In this document: one piece after another, positions 33,703 to 45,708 of the stretch
How the letters are laid out: each line of letters starts with the position of its first letter
Position numbering within the stretch: position 1 is the stretch's first letter
Assembly (NCBI RefSeq): GCF_031624495.1
Contig: NZ_JAMQOP010000002.1
Location: 558,001-622,000, forward strand
DNA length: 64,000 bases
Reading direction: 5' to 3'
Source of the DNA: Halogeometricum sp. S1BR25-6
Lineage (GTDB): Archaea > Halobacteriota > Halobacteria > Halobacteriales > Haloferacaceae
Made by a program: the position numbers and the translations under genes
The notes under the pieces: model-generated
The model's database searches: none
What the model saw: the letters and a program-made list of their open reading frames with translations, nothing else
Told to the model about the DNA's origin: nothing

Positions 33703-34835
33703 GTAAACATTACTACGAGTTCTTCGACGGTCTGTTGGTCGAGGTAAGCGGCTCCGGCGGACGGACGGACGACCAGTTCAGGAAGATGTACGGCCACTTC
33801 CGGGTGTCGTCGCCGACGCGCGAACCCGACATGGTCATCGAGGAGACGACGAAGGACGTCGACCCCGACGTCGTCCTCGGCGACCCGAGCGACTACTACG
33901 GGTGGACGGGCGAGCAGTTCGTGGTGCGCAACGGCTCCTCGTTCATGGCGGTCACGCCCGGGTGGGACCACATCCAGGTCACGCCGGGATTCGAGCCCTT
34001 CTACGCCATCTACCCGATGGAGTTCGAGATACGCAAGCGGATGGTCGAGCAAGGCAGGGCGCTCGTGCACGCCTCCGGAATTCAATTAGACGGGGAGACG
34101 ACGCTGTTCCCTGCGTGGCGCGGGGCCGGCAAGACGAACACGCTGCTCTCACTGCTCCGCGAGGGCGCGAACTTCCTCTCGGACGACCGACTCTGGGTCG
34201 GCGCGGACGGGGAAGCGTTCGGCTACCCGCTGGGTGTGAACCTCCAGCCCTACAACATCGAGTCGTTCTCCGAGGTGGAACTCACGCACGACTCGCTGAA
34301 GGACCGACTCCGCCACGAGGTCCATGAGTACGTCGACGACCGGTTCGGCGGCGCGAGCCAACTGCCGGCGACGGCGCTGCTCTACTTGAACGGAAAGTTC
34401 CTCTCGGACGACGGCCGCGACTTCACCGACGTCGGCTCGCTGTACTCCACGGCGGAGTACGTCGAGCAGGCTTCGGTCGACAACATCGTGTTCCTGCAGG
34501 CGGCGCCCAACAACGACCACATCACCAGCGAACCGCTCTCGACGGAGGAGGCGATGAAGGGAATCAGCTCCATCTGCAACTTCGAGTGGGACGGCCGGCT
34601 CAGAGAGTACTTCCACGCCTACGATTCCCTGGTCGACGACGGCGACATGGTCGAATCACTGGACGAGGTCGTCCGACGCGAGCGCGAGGTGTTCGAGGAA
34701 CTGTTCGAAGATGTCGGAACGTACCGCGCTCGAATCCCGCGGGAGCGCGACTGGACCGAGCACGGACTCGACGACGAAGTCGTCGAGATGGTCGAGTCGC
34801 TCGAACCCCGGAGAGCCGTCGAGGCGTCCGACTAG
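33699..34835 (+). CDS. P-loop protein resembling HPr kinase C-terminal domain
   Basis: 378 residues, soluble. A P-loop FPAWRGAGKTNTLLSLLREG (A-x4-GKT, about 139-146) follows GRALVHASGIQLDGETTLF, the strand-loop arrangement of HPr kinase/PckA-like domains, and NFLSDDRLWVGADGEAFGYP supplies the downstream acidic residues. The N-terminal 120 residues and acidic C terminus are not recognised. HprK-like proteins without HPr occur with asparagine-synthase-like genes in peptide and surface-polymer clusters, where they may phosphorylate a small molecule or peptide; the asparagine-synthase-like gene here is 14 kb away. Function is not assigned. Confidence 0.68.
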   Translation: MSKHYYEFFDGLLVEVSGSGGRTDDQFRKMYGHFRVSSPTREPDMVIEETTKDVDPDVVLGDPSDYYGWTGEQFVVRNGSSFMAVTPGWDHIQVTPGFEPFYAIYPMEFEIRKRMVEQGRALVHASGIQLDGETTLFPAWRGAGKTNTLLSLLREGANFLSDDRLWVGADGEAFGYPLGVNLQPYNIESFSEVELTHDSLKDRLRHEVHEYVDDRFGGASQLPATALLYLNGKFLSDDGRDFTDVGSLYSTAEYVEQASVDNIVFLQAAPNNDHITSEPLSTEEAMKGISSICNFEWDGRLREYFHAYDSLVDDGDMVESLDEVVRREREVFEELFEDVGTYRARIPRERDWTEHGLDDEVVEMVESLEPRRAVEASD

Positions 34836-35094
34836 CCGACGGAACCCGAGAACCGAACGCTGGTCCGGGACGGTATCCGGGGACGGCGTTCGGCGTGACC
34901 GGCCGACACGCACGTATCGGAGATCCGGATTCTAAACGATAGAATATGTCAGTTAGGGAGACGTATTTTTCTCGGGTTCGGTCGGGCCGACGGATGGGAC
35001 ACCGATTAACCCAAAGCGCCGATTCGGCGCCGTTTACTTAACTCATATATAACTATCCATCAACGAAGAGTTACATCCGAAGTAAGAACCGCCC
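34836..35094. other. AT-rich intergenic region before phosphoesterase unit
   Basis: Contains ATATATAAC (35045-35053) and surrounding AT-rich sequence, likely promoter elements of the phosphoesterase-cohesin operon. No gene seen. Confidence 0.45.
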
Positions 35095-35238
35095 ATGAGT
35101 CGAGTATCAACGAGTCCCTACAGTGGTTACGGCGCGCGGACGAATCCGCGGGAGCGGTCCCGCGCGGCGTGTCGACACATCGGAACACAGATGGCGACCC
35201 GCCGGGGAGAGCCGCGACGACATCGCGTGGTAACATGA
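35095..35238 (+). CDS. Short upstream ORF (47 codons) coupled to phosphoesterase gene
   Basis: ATG at 35095 (MSRVSTSPYSGYGARTNPRE...) runs to a TGA overlapping the phosphoesterase ATG as ATGA. Eleven Arg and almost no acidic residues, unlike a haloarchaeal protein. The best TATA-like box is about 45 nt upstream, so it would have a short leader. Confidence 0.33.
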   Translation: MSRVSTSPYSGYGARTNPRERSRAACRHIGTQMATRRGEPRRHRVVT

Positions 35239-36440
35239 CGGCCGACCCCGAGGCGACGGGGTGGTCGGGTCCGACGAGACGAACCGTTTTGCGGGCGTTG
35301 GGTACGGGTGCGACGCTGGCGGGGATCGGCGCGACGGCCGGGGCCGCTCAGAGTTCGGAGCCGTGGACGGTCGTCGCCCTCCCGGACACCCAATACTACG
35401 CCGAAGACGGGACGTCGTATCCGCGGGACCAAGCCGAGTGGGTCGTCGACAACGTCGGCGGAGAGAACATCGTCCACGTCAGCCACCTTGGCGACGTGGT
35501 CGAGAACGGCGACGACGAGGCGGAGTGGGAACACATGGCGGAGGCGCTCGCACCCCTCGACGGCGCCGTCTCCTTCTCGACGCTTCCCGGCAACCACGAC
35601 TGGGCGTCGCTGGGAGACCGCACCTCGTCCATCGAGAACTACCGACAGTACTTCGGGGCGTCCCAGAACGCGGGACCGGACGACCTCAACAGCTACCAAC
35701 TGTTCTCCGCGGGCGGGTACGACTTCCTCCACCTCGCCTTGGAGTGGGAGATACCGGGAGACATCGACGACTCCTCGACCGCGTTGGGGTGGGCGCAGAG
35801 CATCCTCGAGCAGTACCCCGACCGACCGACCATCATCAGCACGCACTCGTACCTCCGGGACTCCCCGCAGCGTCGGACCCTGCAGGTACAGGAAGAGAAC
35901 GGCATCGGAACCGAGGGTCAAACGGTCTGGGAGGAACTCATCGCGCCGAACTCGCAGGTGTTCATGGTGCTGTGCGGCCACTGGCACAGAGACGACGGCG
36001 AAGCCGACCAAGTCTCCTCGAACGACGACGGCGAGGACGTGTACGAACTGCTGTCGAACTTCCAGGACCGCGACAACGGCGGGTACGGACTGCTCCGGCA
36101 GATTCGGTTCCAACCCGGCGGCGGGAGCGGAGACGACCCCGACCGCATTCAAATCCAGACGTACTCGCCGAGCGAGGACGAATACCTCGAAGACGGGGAC
36201 AGCGAGTTCGGCTTCGACCTCGACTTCGACGCCCGCTTCGGGTCCGCTTCGGACGGACCGCTCGCGGGCGACGCCGACGGCGACGGCGACGTGGACGGTG
36301 ACGACGTCGAGGCAATCCAGCGTTCGATCGCCGGCGAGGACGTCGACATCGACTCGGAGGCCGCGGACGTCGACGACGACGGCGATATAGACATCGGCGA
36401 TGCGATTCGCACGCGGAACATCAGCGAGGAAGGACAATGA
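35235..36440 (+). CDS. Tat-exported calcineurin-like phosphoesterase with C-terminal dockerin
   Basis: 401 residues. TRRTVLRALGTGATLAGIGA is a Tat signal with likely cleavage after AGAA (about 38). The metallophosphoesterase motifs follow in order: LPDTQYY, SHLGDVVENG, LPGNHDW, STHSY and LCGHWHRD, so the two-metal site is complete. The C terminus (about 345-395) has two calcium-binding repeats, DADGDGDVDGDDVEAI and DVDDDGDIDIGDAI, the signature of a type I dockerin. The next gene, overlapping by 4 nt, encodes a cohesin. The enzyme is therefore probably docked at the cell surface, acting on phosphoester or phosphodiester substrates outside. Confidence 0.87.
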   Translation: MTADPEATGWSGPTRRTVLRALGTGATLAGIGATAGAAQSSEPWTVVALPDTQYYAEDGTSYPRDQAEWVVDNVGGENIVHVSHLGDVVENGDDEAEWEHMAEALAPLDGAVSFSTLPGNHDWASLGDRTSSIENYRQYFGASQNAGPDDLNSYQLFSAGGYDFLHLALEWEIPGDIDDSSTALGWAQSILEQYPDRPTIISTHSYLRDSPQRRTLQVQEENGIGTEGQTVWEELIAPNSQVFMVLCGHWHRDDGEADQVSSNDDGEDVYELLSNFQDRDNGGYGLLRQIRFQPGGGSGDDPDRIQIQTYSPSEDEYLEDGDSEFGFDLDFDARFGSASDGPLAGDADGDGDVDGDDVEAIQRSIAGEDVDIDSEAADVDDDGDIDIGDAIRTRNISEEGQ

Positions 36441-37825
36441 ACGGCGCGAACAGGGTTCTGGCGCTCGGATGCGTGCTCGTACTACTCGTCGGCCTTCCGG
36501 CCGGCGCGGCCTCGGTCGGGGCGCAGACCGCCTCCGCGATCAGCGTCGGCGAGGAGGTCACGACGTCGCCGGACGGTACCCTCACCGCGGAACCGGGTGA
36601 GACCGTCACGGTGAGCGTCTGGGCGGACGCCACGGACGTGAGCGGCTATCAGACGACGCTCACCTACGACCCCGACGTCGTCCAAGTGACGGACGTCTCG
36701 GGGAGCGACGACTTCGGCGACCCGGTCGCAAACGTCGACAACGAAGGAGGCAGCGTCGCGTTCAACCAGATTCGCGGGTCGAACACCGACGGTCCCGTGC
36801 TGGCCGAGATAACGCTCGAAGTAACCGGCGAGGCCGGCGAGAGCGCGGCGCTCTCGTTCGACGAGTCCGAGACGAAGTTCGCGTCCGCCGACGGCGAGAC
36901 GTTCGTCCCGGAGACGTTCAACGACGTGACCGTGAGCGTCGAGGCGGCCGAGACCGAGACGCCGACTGCGACCGAGACTGAAACGGAAACGGAGACAGAG
37001 ACAGAAACCGCGACCGAGACGGAGACGGCCACCGAAACCGCGACAGAGACGGCAACGGAAACTGAGACCGAGTCAGAGACGGCTACGGAGACCGAGACGG
37101 CAACGGAAACTGAGACGGAAAACGAGACGGAGACTGAAATCGAGACGGAGACTGAAACGGCTACAGAGACCGAGACCGAAACGGAAACAGAAACTGAAAC
37201 TGAGACCCCGATTCCGGCCGAAGAGGACGACGACAGCAGTAGCAGCGACGACGACGATGACGACGACAGTAGCAGCAGCAGTAGCGGCGGAGGAGGCGGC
37301 TACTCGGCGGACGAACCGGAGTTTTCCGTCGAGTCGGTCGAACTCAACGCGACGAACGGGAGCGTCGGGGACGCGGTGCTCGTCTCGGCGCTCGTCGAGA
37401 ACTCCGGCGACGCCGACGGCGAGTTCGACGCGCGACTGTACGTCGACGGTAACGAGACGGAGTACAGCCGAGCCGTCGAGATAGACGAGGGGGAGAGCCG
37501 CAGGGTGAACTTCTCTATCACCTTCGACACCCCCGGCACGTACGCGCTCGGCGTCAACTCCATCGCCGCCGGCACCGTGACCGTCGCGGCGAACGAGACG
37601 ACGGCGACTGCGACGGCCACCGCGACGCCGGAGTCGACGGCCACGCCGACGGCGGCGTCCGCGACGGAGACGGAGGAGACGGCGGCGCCCGCGACGGAGG
37701 TCAGCACGGAATCCGGCTCCGGCGGCACGGAGACGAGCGGCTCCACGCCCGGATTCGGGTTCGTCGTCTCGATCGCGGCGATGAGCCTACTGGTCTGTTG
37801 GCTCACGCTGCGACGCGAAGTGTAG
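36437..37825 (+). CDS. Cohesin-CARDB surface protein with PGF-CTERM anchor (scaffold)
   Basis: 462 residues. A Sec signal peptide (LALGCVLVLLVGLPAGAASV) is followed by a cohesin-like domain (about 33-167; GETVTVSVWADATDVSGYQT, LTYDPDVVQVTDVSG, GSVAFNQIRGSN), a long Thr-Glu repeat, an Asp/Ser/Gly stretch, a CARDB-type domain (about 288-385; DAVLVSALVENSGDADGEFD), a Thr/Ala linker, and STPGFGFVVSIAAMSLLVCW plus a basic end, the PGF-CTERM signal processed by archaeosortase A. It should be lipid-anchored through an S-layer-spanning stalk and hold dockerin-bearing partners such as the product of the overlapping upstream gene. Confidence 0.85.
   Translation: MNGANRVLALGCVLVLLVGLPAGAASVGAQTASAISVGEEVTTSPDGTLTAEPGETVTVSVWADATDVSGYQTTLTYDPDVVQVTDVSGSDDFGDPVANVDNEGGSVAFNQIRGSNTDGPVLAEITLEVTGEAGESAALSFDESETKFASADGETFVPETFNDVTVSVEAAETETPTATETETETETETETATETETATETATETATETETESETATETETATETETENETETEIETETETATETETETETETETETPIPAEEDDDSSSSDDDDDDDSSSSSSGGGGGYSADEPEFSVESVELNATNGSVGDAVLVSALVENSGDADGEFDARLYVDGNETEYSRAVEIDEGESRRVNFSITFDTPGTYALGVNSIAAGTVTVAANETTATATATATPESTATPTAASATETEETAAPATEVSTESGSGGTETSGSTPGFGFVVSIAAMSLLVCWLTLRREV
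36955..37210 (+). repeat. Thr-Glu-coding tandem repeat
   Basis: About 250 bp of GAGAC/GAAAC-type repeats encoding alternating Thr-Glu, the stalk of the cohesin protein. Copy number may vary between strains. Confidence 0.75.
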
Positions 37826-38297
37826 CGTAACAGCCTCCCCGAGCCGAACTCTTTTGCGGTCCGCCGACTCCGTGCGCTCGTATTCGTACGCTACATGGTA
37901 TGTACCCGCACGTACGTCTGCCATCGAACCGCCTACGGGCGGGGGCGGGACGGCACCGTCGGGCCGGCGACCGACCTCAGTCGTCCAGCAGCGACTCCTC
38001 GTCGCGACGCTGTCGACGATGACGTTCCCGTCGGGTCGCTCGGCGATCCAGAACAGCTTATACGCGTCGACGGCGCGTCCGAACGACACCTCGGGGGGGT
38101 CCCCAGCGCGAACTCCCGCATCGTCCACTCGAAGACGGTGCTCCGAACGCGTTCGTCGCAGTCGTGTAAACGGGTACCCTACCAAACGAATCTGCCAGAA
38201 GTGTATCGAAATAAAGATTGCGTCTAGTTCGTGTACTCGTCGACGACGGCCGCGACCGGTCGAGTAGGCGCTGTGAGCGGGTGCTGAGTCAGCATTT
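37826..38297. other. Convergent region between cohesin gene and KaiC-like gene
   Basis: Apart from the possible frameshifted small gene (37940-38121) I see no intact gene. A minus-strand TTTATTT element (about 38208-38214) could be a promoter for that remnant. Confidence 0.4.
37940..38121 (-). pseudogene. Possible small gene broken by frameshift at a G7/C7 tract
   Basis: On the minus strand ATG at 38121 opens MREFALGTPP, then at a C7 tract (38093-38099) the convincing frame shifts by one to EVSFGRAVDAYKLFWIAERP and DGNVIVDSV. One extra C would join them. Further on, a third frame reads DEESLLDD and stops. The acidic, aromatic core looks like real haloarchaeal coding, but no intact frame exists as given. 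Pseudogene, sequencing error, slippage or chance cannot be separated here. Confidence 0.3.
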
Positions 38298-39560
38298 TCA
38301 GAAGATGTTCGCCTGCCGGTAGACGCTGATACCGTCGCTCGTGAGTTCGTACGGCTTCGTCTCGCGGGAGTGGTTGGCGTCCCGTATCTTCTGGATTTCG
38401 ATGGCGAGTCGCGTCTCGCGGAAGTCGCTCGGGCGGACGTACTGGAGGACGAACACGGCGTCGGCGAGGTACTCGACGAGTCCGTGCCGGGAGGCGTAGG
38501 GGTTGCTCTCCTTCGCCTCGGAGGTGAGAAGCGTCGTCACACCCGCCTGCTTCAGCGCACGAGCGAAGTCGAACACCTGACTCCGGCGTTCGGACGGGTG
38601 GTCGTACATCATCTCCAGGAGCGAGACGGAGTCGAGGACGAGGCGCTGAGCGCCGAACTCCGAGACGAGGCGCGGGAGGTCGTTCTGGATACTGGCGAGG
38701 CTGTTGGCCATCTCGACGGGGTCGAGGTCGATGACGGCGAGTCGGTCCGCCTCGGCGTGTTCGCGGAACGCCCACCCCTTCTCCTCGGCGGTGTCGAAGA
38801 TGCGCTGTCGGCTCTCCTCCAGCGTGATGTAGACGGCCTTCTCGCCGTCTTCGAGCGCTCGATTGAGGAACTGGAGGCCGAACGTCGTCTTGCCCGTCCC
38901 GGCCGACCCGATGGCGACCATGAGCGACCGGGTGGGGACGCCGCCCAGAATCATCTCGTCGAGGCCGTCGATGCCGATGTCGAGGCGGTCGATGTCGGAC
39001 TCGAACGCCTCTTCGTCGAACCCGTCCTCGCCGCCCGTTCGGCCGAACCCGGCGTCCGGACCGTCGGGTCCCGGCGCGCTCTCCATCGCCGCCGCGAAGT
39101 CGTCCGCCGGGTCGCCGAACTCCGGTGCACTCTCCATCGCCGCCGCGAAATCGTCGGGGAACGGGTCGTAGTTGTCGTCGTCCGCCCCGGCAGTGCCCCG
39201 CTTCCGTTCGTCCGGCGACCCGCCGCGGACGCCGCCGAACGGGTCGGTGTCGTCGGCGCGAGCGACGCCGGTCCGGTCGGTCGTCGACGCCGCGTCGTCC
39301 GACGGTGCGCCGACGTCGAACCCGAACGCGTCGTCGACGTCCGAGTCCGCGCCGAACGCGCGGTCGGTGTCCTCGCCGGTCGCGCTGTCCGGTCCGTCGG
39401 TCGGTTCCGCCTCCTCGGAGTCCGCGTCCGGTCTCGCGCCGTCGGTTTCGTCCGGGTCCGTCTCAGTTTCGTCCGTCTCAGTCTCGGTATCGGCCTCGGT
39501 GTCGACGTCGGACTCGCCGTCCGCGAACGCACGCTCGAACCAGTCGTCGTCGCTGCTCAC
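38298..39560 (-). CDS. KaiC-like RecA-superfamily ATPase with long acidic N-terminal region
   Basis: 420 residues from a GTG at 39560. The first 195 residues are low-complexity and highly acidic, with an internal repeat (DDFAAAMESAP twice, about 17 residues apart). The C-terminal KaiC/RadA-like domain starts IDRLDIGIDGLDEMILGGVP, Walker A GSAGTGKTTFGLQFLNRALE (about 217), KAVYITLEESRQRIFD and RLVLDSVSLLEMMYDHP (Walker B). Single-domain KaiC homologues in haloarchaea are thought to act in signalling or gene control, not in a circadian oscillator. The last residues FRETRLAIEIQKIRDANHS correspond to the family C terminus. Stand-alone gene. Confidence 0.85.
   Translation of the reverse strand: MSSDDDWFERAFADGESDVDTEADTETETDETETDPDETDGARPDADSEEAEPTDGPDSATGEDTDRAFGADSDVDDAFGFDVGAPSDDAASTTDRTGVARADDTDPFGGVRGGSPDERKRGTAGADDDNYDPFPDDFAAAMESAPEFGDPADDFAAAMESAPGPDGPDAGFGRTGGEDGFDEEAFESDIDRLDIGIDGLDEMILGGVPTRSLMVAIGSAGTGKTTFGLQFLNRALEDGEKAVYITLEESRQRIFDTAEEKGWAFREHAEADRLAVIDLDPVEMANSLASIQNDLPRLVSEFGAQRLVLDSVSLLEMMYDHPSERRSQVFDFARALKQAGVTTLLTSEAKESNPYASRHGLVEYLADAVFVLQYVRPSDFRETRLAIEIQKIRDANHSRETKPYELTSDGISVYRQANIF
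39075..39165 (-). repeat. Internal direct repeat in KaiC-like gene
   Basis: Two nearly identical copies of the segment encoding DDFAAAMESAP, about 51 bp apart, in the disordered N-terminal region. Confidence 0.65.
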
Positions 39561-39768
39561 GCGTTGCCCCCCCGGTCGTCGTGTCGTGTCGCGCGCGAAC
39601 GCGAAGCGGTCGATTCCATCGCAGTCGTGAGATAGATAGTCGCCGGTATGTATGAATGTTACCCGTACCGACTGGTTCGTCCGGCCGTCGCCGAACGAGG
39701 AGTCGAATCCGGAGAGAATCGGGTGACGGTGGGCTTTTGGCCGGCGAGAGCGAACCCGAGAGACGAGC

Positions 39769-40593
39769 ATGCAGGTGGCCATCGTCGCACAACGGGGGAA
39801 CGACCGGGCCGCGCGGTTGGCCGAGGACCTCCGGGAGCGACTCGACGAAGCGGGCGTCGACGTGCGCGTCGACGCGGACACGGCGGAAACGCTCGGCGTC
39901 GCGGGCCACGACGTCGAGACGTTCGAGTCCGCCGACCTCGCGGTGAGCATCGGGGGCGACGGCACGTTCCTGTTCGCCGCGCGCGGCGCGGGCGGGACGC
40001 CCATCCTCGGGGTCAACCTCGGCGAGGTCGGGTTCCTGAACGCCGTCGGCCCCGAGGAGGCCGTCGAGGCGGTGCTGGCCGAGGTCGACCAGTTCCGACG
40101 AGGGGAGTCGCTCGCGGCCCGAGAGGTGCCGCGCATCGCCGCCGGCGGGGACGGGTGGACCGAACGCCCCGCGATGAACGAGGTGGTCGTGCAGGGACCG
40201 CGGCGGGGGCACGGCGGCGGCGTCGACGTCGAGGTGCGCGTCGACGGCTCGCTGTACAGCGACGGGCGCGCGGACGGCATCCTCGTGGCGACGCCGACCG
40301 GGAGCACGGCGTACAACCTCAGCGAACGCGGACCGCTGGTGCACCCGAGCGTCGGCGGCCTCGTCGTCAACGAGATGGTCGCCGAGGACGGGATGCCGCC
40401 GCTGGTCGTCTCGCCGGACGCGGAGGTGACAATCTCCGTGGCCGGCGCCGAGGAGGCGGTCGTCGTCACCGACGGCAGACGGCGGAAGTACCTGACGCCG
40501 CCGGCCGAGGTGACCGTCGCCTCCGCGGACGCCCCCGTCCGCCTCGCGGGGTCGCCCTCCGACTTCTTCGAGGCGCTCGGAAAGCTCGACTAG
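39769..40593 (+). CDS. nadK: NAD kinase
   Basis: 274 residues. Phosphorylates NAD to NADP in the cytosol. The active-site GGDGT motif is present in [15 protein letters not shown] (about 62-66), followed by [27 protein letters not shown] (conserved NE pair), and [20 protein letters not shown], the NAD-binding glycine-rich loop. The length is usual for archaeal NadK. It is divergent from the KaiC-like gene and converges with the NAD(P)-binding protein gene. Confidence 0.93.
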   Translation: MQVAIVAQRGNDRAARLAEDLRERLDEAGVDVRVDADTAETLGVAGHDVETFESADLAVSIGGDGTFLFAARGAGGTPILGVNLGEVGFLNAVGPEEAVEAVLAEVDQFRRGESLAAREVPRIAAGGDGWTERPAMNEVVVQGPRRGHGGGVDVEVRVDGSLYSDGRADGILVATPTGSTAYNLSERGPLVHPSVGGLVVNEMVAEDGMPPLVVSPDAEVTISVAGAEEAVVVTDGRRRKYLTPPAEVTVASADAPVRLAGSPSDFFEALGKLD

Positions 40594-40606
40594 ACGGGTC
40601 GACCGG

Positions 40607-41419
40607 TCAGTCCGCGGACTCGCTCTCCTCGACGGCGTCGTCCGGGACGCTCCCGGACGCGGACCGTCGCTCGGCGGCCGACGCCGTTGAAGCGCTATCG
40701 CCCGACGCGGAGTCCATCCGCCAGTCCACCTCGACGACGCCCTCGGGGTTGCCGCGGAGGCCCCGCCGGGCGACCACCTCGAACGTCCTGTTCTCCGCCG
40801 CCGGCGTGAACAGCGAGGCGACGCAGAGTCCCGCCACGTCGGCGCGGGGGACGGACCCCGAGACGGTGTCGCCGCCCTCGCCGACGACCACGTCGCCCGT
40901 CGCGTCGGCGTTCGTCAGGCCGCCGGGTCGGAGAATCGTATACGCGAGGCCCGACTCGCGGAGGTGCGTCTCGGCGCGGGCCTTCGCCGAGAGGACGCCG
41001 AGACCGCGGAGGAGGAGGCGGAGACCGAACGTCATCCCGGACGTGGAGTCGCCGACGCCGATGGAGGAGACGAGGACGAACCGCGCGACGCCGGCGTCGC
41101 GCGCGGCGTCGACGAGGTTCTCGACTCCCCGGCCGTCGGCGTGGTCGCCGGTGAGAGACCCCAGACCGAGCGAGGACGCGAGCGCGCAAACGACGGCGTC
41201 GCAGCCCTCGACGGCGCGGGCGGCGTCCTCCGAGGAGAGGGCGTCGCCGACGACTACCTCGTCGGCTCCCCGTTTCCGGAGCGTCGACTCCGCCTCGGCG
41301 GACCGCGTCAGCGCGCGGACGGTCACGTCGGCGTCGAGCGACCGGAGCGTCTCGAGCACGCGCCGACCCGTCCCGCCCGTCGCGCCAGCGACTAGCACCC
41401 GGCCGCTCGAAAATGTCAT
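40607..41419 (-). CDS. NAD(P)-binding Rossmann protein (NmrA/SDR atypical type)
   Basis: 270 residues from the ATG at 41419. GRVLVAGATGGTGRRVLETL is the dinucleotide-binding loop (GxTGxxG, about 12-18), then VVCALASSLGLGS, FVLVSSIGVGD (third motif, lacking the catalytic Tyr-x3-Lys of classic SDRs) and YTILRPGGLTNADATGDVVV, as in atypical NAD(P)H-binding proteins related to NmrA and complex I subunit NDUFA9-like proteins. A Ser/Ala-rich acidic C-terminal tail is added. Function is not certain: redox sensing or a reductase. Confidence 0.83.
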   Translation of the reverse strand: MTFSSGRVLVAGATGGTGRRVLETLRSLDADVTVRALTRSAEAESTLRKRGADEVVVGDALSSEDAARAVEGCDAVVCALASSLGLGSLTGDHADGRGVENLVDAARDAGVARFVLVSSIGVGDSTSGMTFGLRLLLRGLGVLSAKARAETHLRESGLAYTILRPGGLTNADATGDVVVGEGGDTVSGSVPRADVAGLCVASLFTPAAENRTFEVVARRGLRGNPEGVVEVDWRMDSASGDSASTASAAERRSASGSVPDDAVEESESAD

Positions 41420-41592
41420 GCGGTATCGTGGCCTCCGAGCGCACATAACGGTTCGTTCGGCGGACAAAATCTGCGCTCGAAGGGAATCCCAGTCTGCGGT
41501 CGAAGCGGAGCGAACGCACCGAAGGATGGAGACGAACGAAGCGGAGACGAGACGGGAGACGGGTTCGCCGCGGTGTGCGGTGCGCCGCGTCG

Positions 41593-44829
<3,237 letters not shown>

Positions 44830-45047
44830 CGTGGAAACGAAGTCAGCACATCGTAATAAGCCCGGCGAATTACTACGAGATGCGAAACTGAGTTTCGAAT
44901 ATCGTAGAGAGGCCGCGACGCGGCCGAATCGACGCCCTCGCGGGACGAGACGCGCCGCTGGCCGGTGTGAGAGAGAATGACAGGGGAGAAGGTCGTACCG
45001 CGGTCCGGTTCGGGTCTCCGGTTCGGTTCGAGGTGGGTCGTCCGCGC
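44830..45047. other. Intergenic region upstream of carB
   Basis: About 218 bp holding the carB promoter region; near the start codon, AT-richer sequence such as CGTAATAAGCC (44850-44860) may include the TATA element. No gene. Confidence 0.35.
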
Positions 45048-45581
45048 CTACGCGTAGACGTCGTCCTCGGACAGGTCGCGTTGCGCGCGGTACTGTTCGA
45101 CGAACTCGCCTACGTCGAAATCGAGCATCTTCGTCTCGAAGTTCGAGATGGCCGCGTCGTCCTCGGCGTGAGAGACCGCGTGTTCCATCAGTTCGACGAC
45201 GAGTTCGACGATTATCTCGTGGAGGCGGCGCGAGTCGAAGTCGGTCACCCAGATGATGCCCGCGCCGACGTCGCCGTCGTCGCTCACGTCCGCGGAGACG
45301 ACCTTCTGGGGGAACTCTTCGAGAACGATACCCATCAGATGCGCCGTGCCGAACTCGGGCATCTCCTCGCTCGTCGTCTCGACGGCCTCCTGAAGCACCT
45401 CGACGAGGAAGTCGGGCAGGAAGCGCTCCGGCGGGTGCACGTCCATCACCACGGCGTGTGCCTCGCCGCACGGGCAGTCGAACTCCCGGAGGCCGAGGTC
45501 GAGGCTTCGGACCGACTTCGTCTCCCCGCAGGGGAGTTCGAGGTCCTCACCACCGCCGCCCGGGACGCGCGGTTGTGCCAT
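45048..45581 (-). CDS. Conserved haloarchaeal protein with CxC motif (DUF5815-like)
   Basis: 177 residues, acidic and soluble. The N terminus MAQPRVPGGG leads to LELPCGETKSVRSLDLGLRE and FDCPCGEAHAVVMDVHPPER, a Cys-x-Cys motif plus an earlier Cys that may bind a metal such as zinc. The rest is helical (FLPDFLVEVLQEAVET, HEIIVELVVELMEHAVSHAE). I recall the family as DUF5815, but cannot check. It is an isolated gene with no functional context from neighbours. Confidence 0.75.
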   Translation of the reverse strand: MAQPRVPGGGGEDLELPCGETKSVRSLDLGLREFDCPCGEAHAVVMDVHPPERFLPDFLVEVLQEAVETTSEEMPEFGTAHLMGIVLEEFPQKVVSADVSDDGDVGAGIIWVTDFDSRRLHEIIVELVVELMEHAVSHAEDDAAISNFETKMLDFDVGEFVEQYRAQRDLSEDDVYA

Positions 45582-45708
45582 GCGCCGTCGTTGTCGTCGC
45601 GGTGGGTTAAACGTCGCGTTCGCGTTCGTGTTCTCGCGCTCGCGCCCGCGTCCGCACGATGTCGCGCGAGCGGGTGGGAAGGATGCGGCCGGCGCCTCGG
45701 GTCCGCGG

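Noticed and set aside
18360-34835. A lasso-peptide biosynthesis cluster (asparagine-synthase-like plus HprK-like genes)
   Set aside because: No precursor, PqqD-like RRE or transglutaminase-type protease was seen, and the two genes are 14 kb apart amid glycosyltransferases.
36955-37210. Thr-Glu repeat as a satellite or CRISPR-like array
   Set aside because: In frame within the cohesin gene and consistent with a stalk; no spacers.
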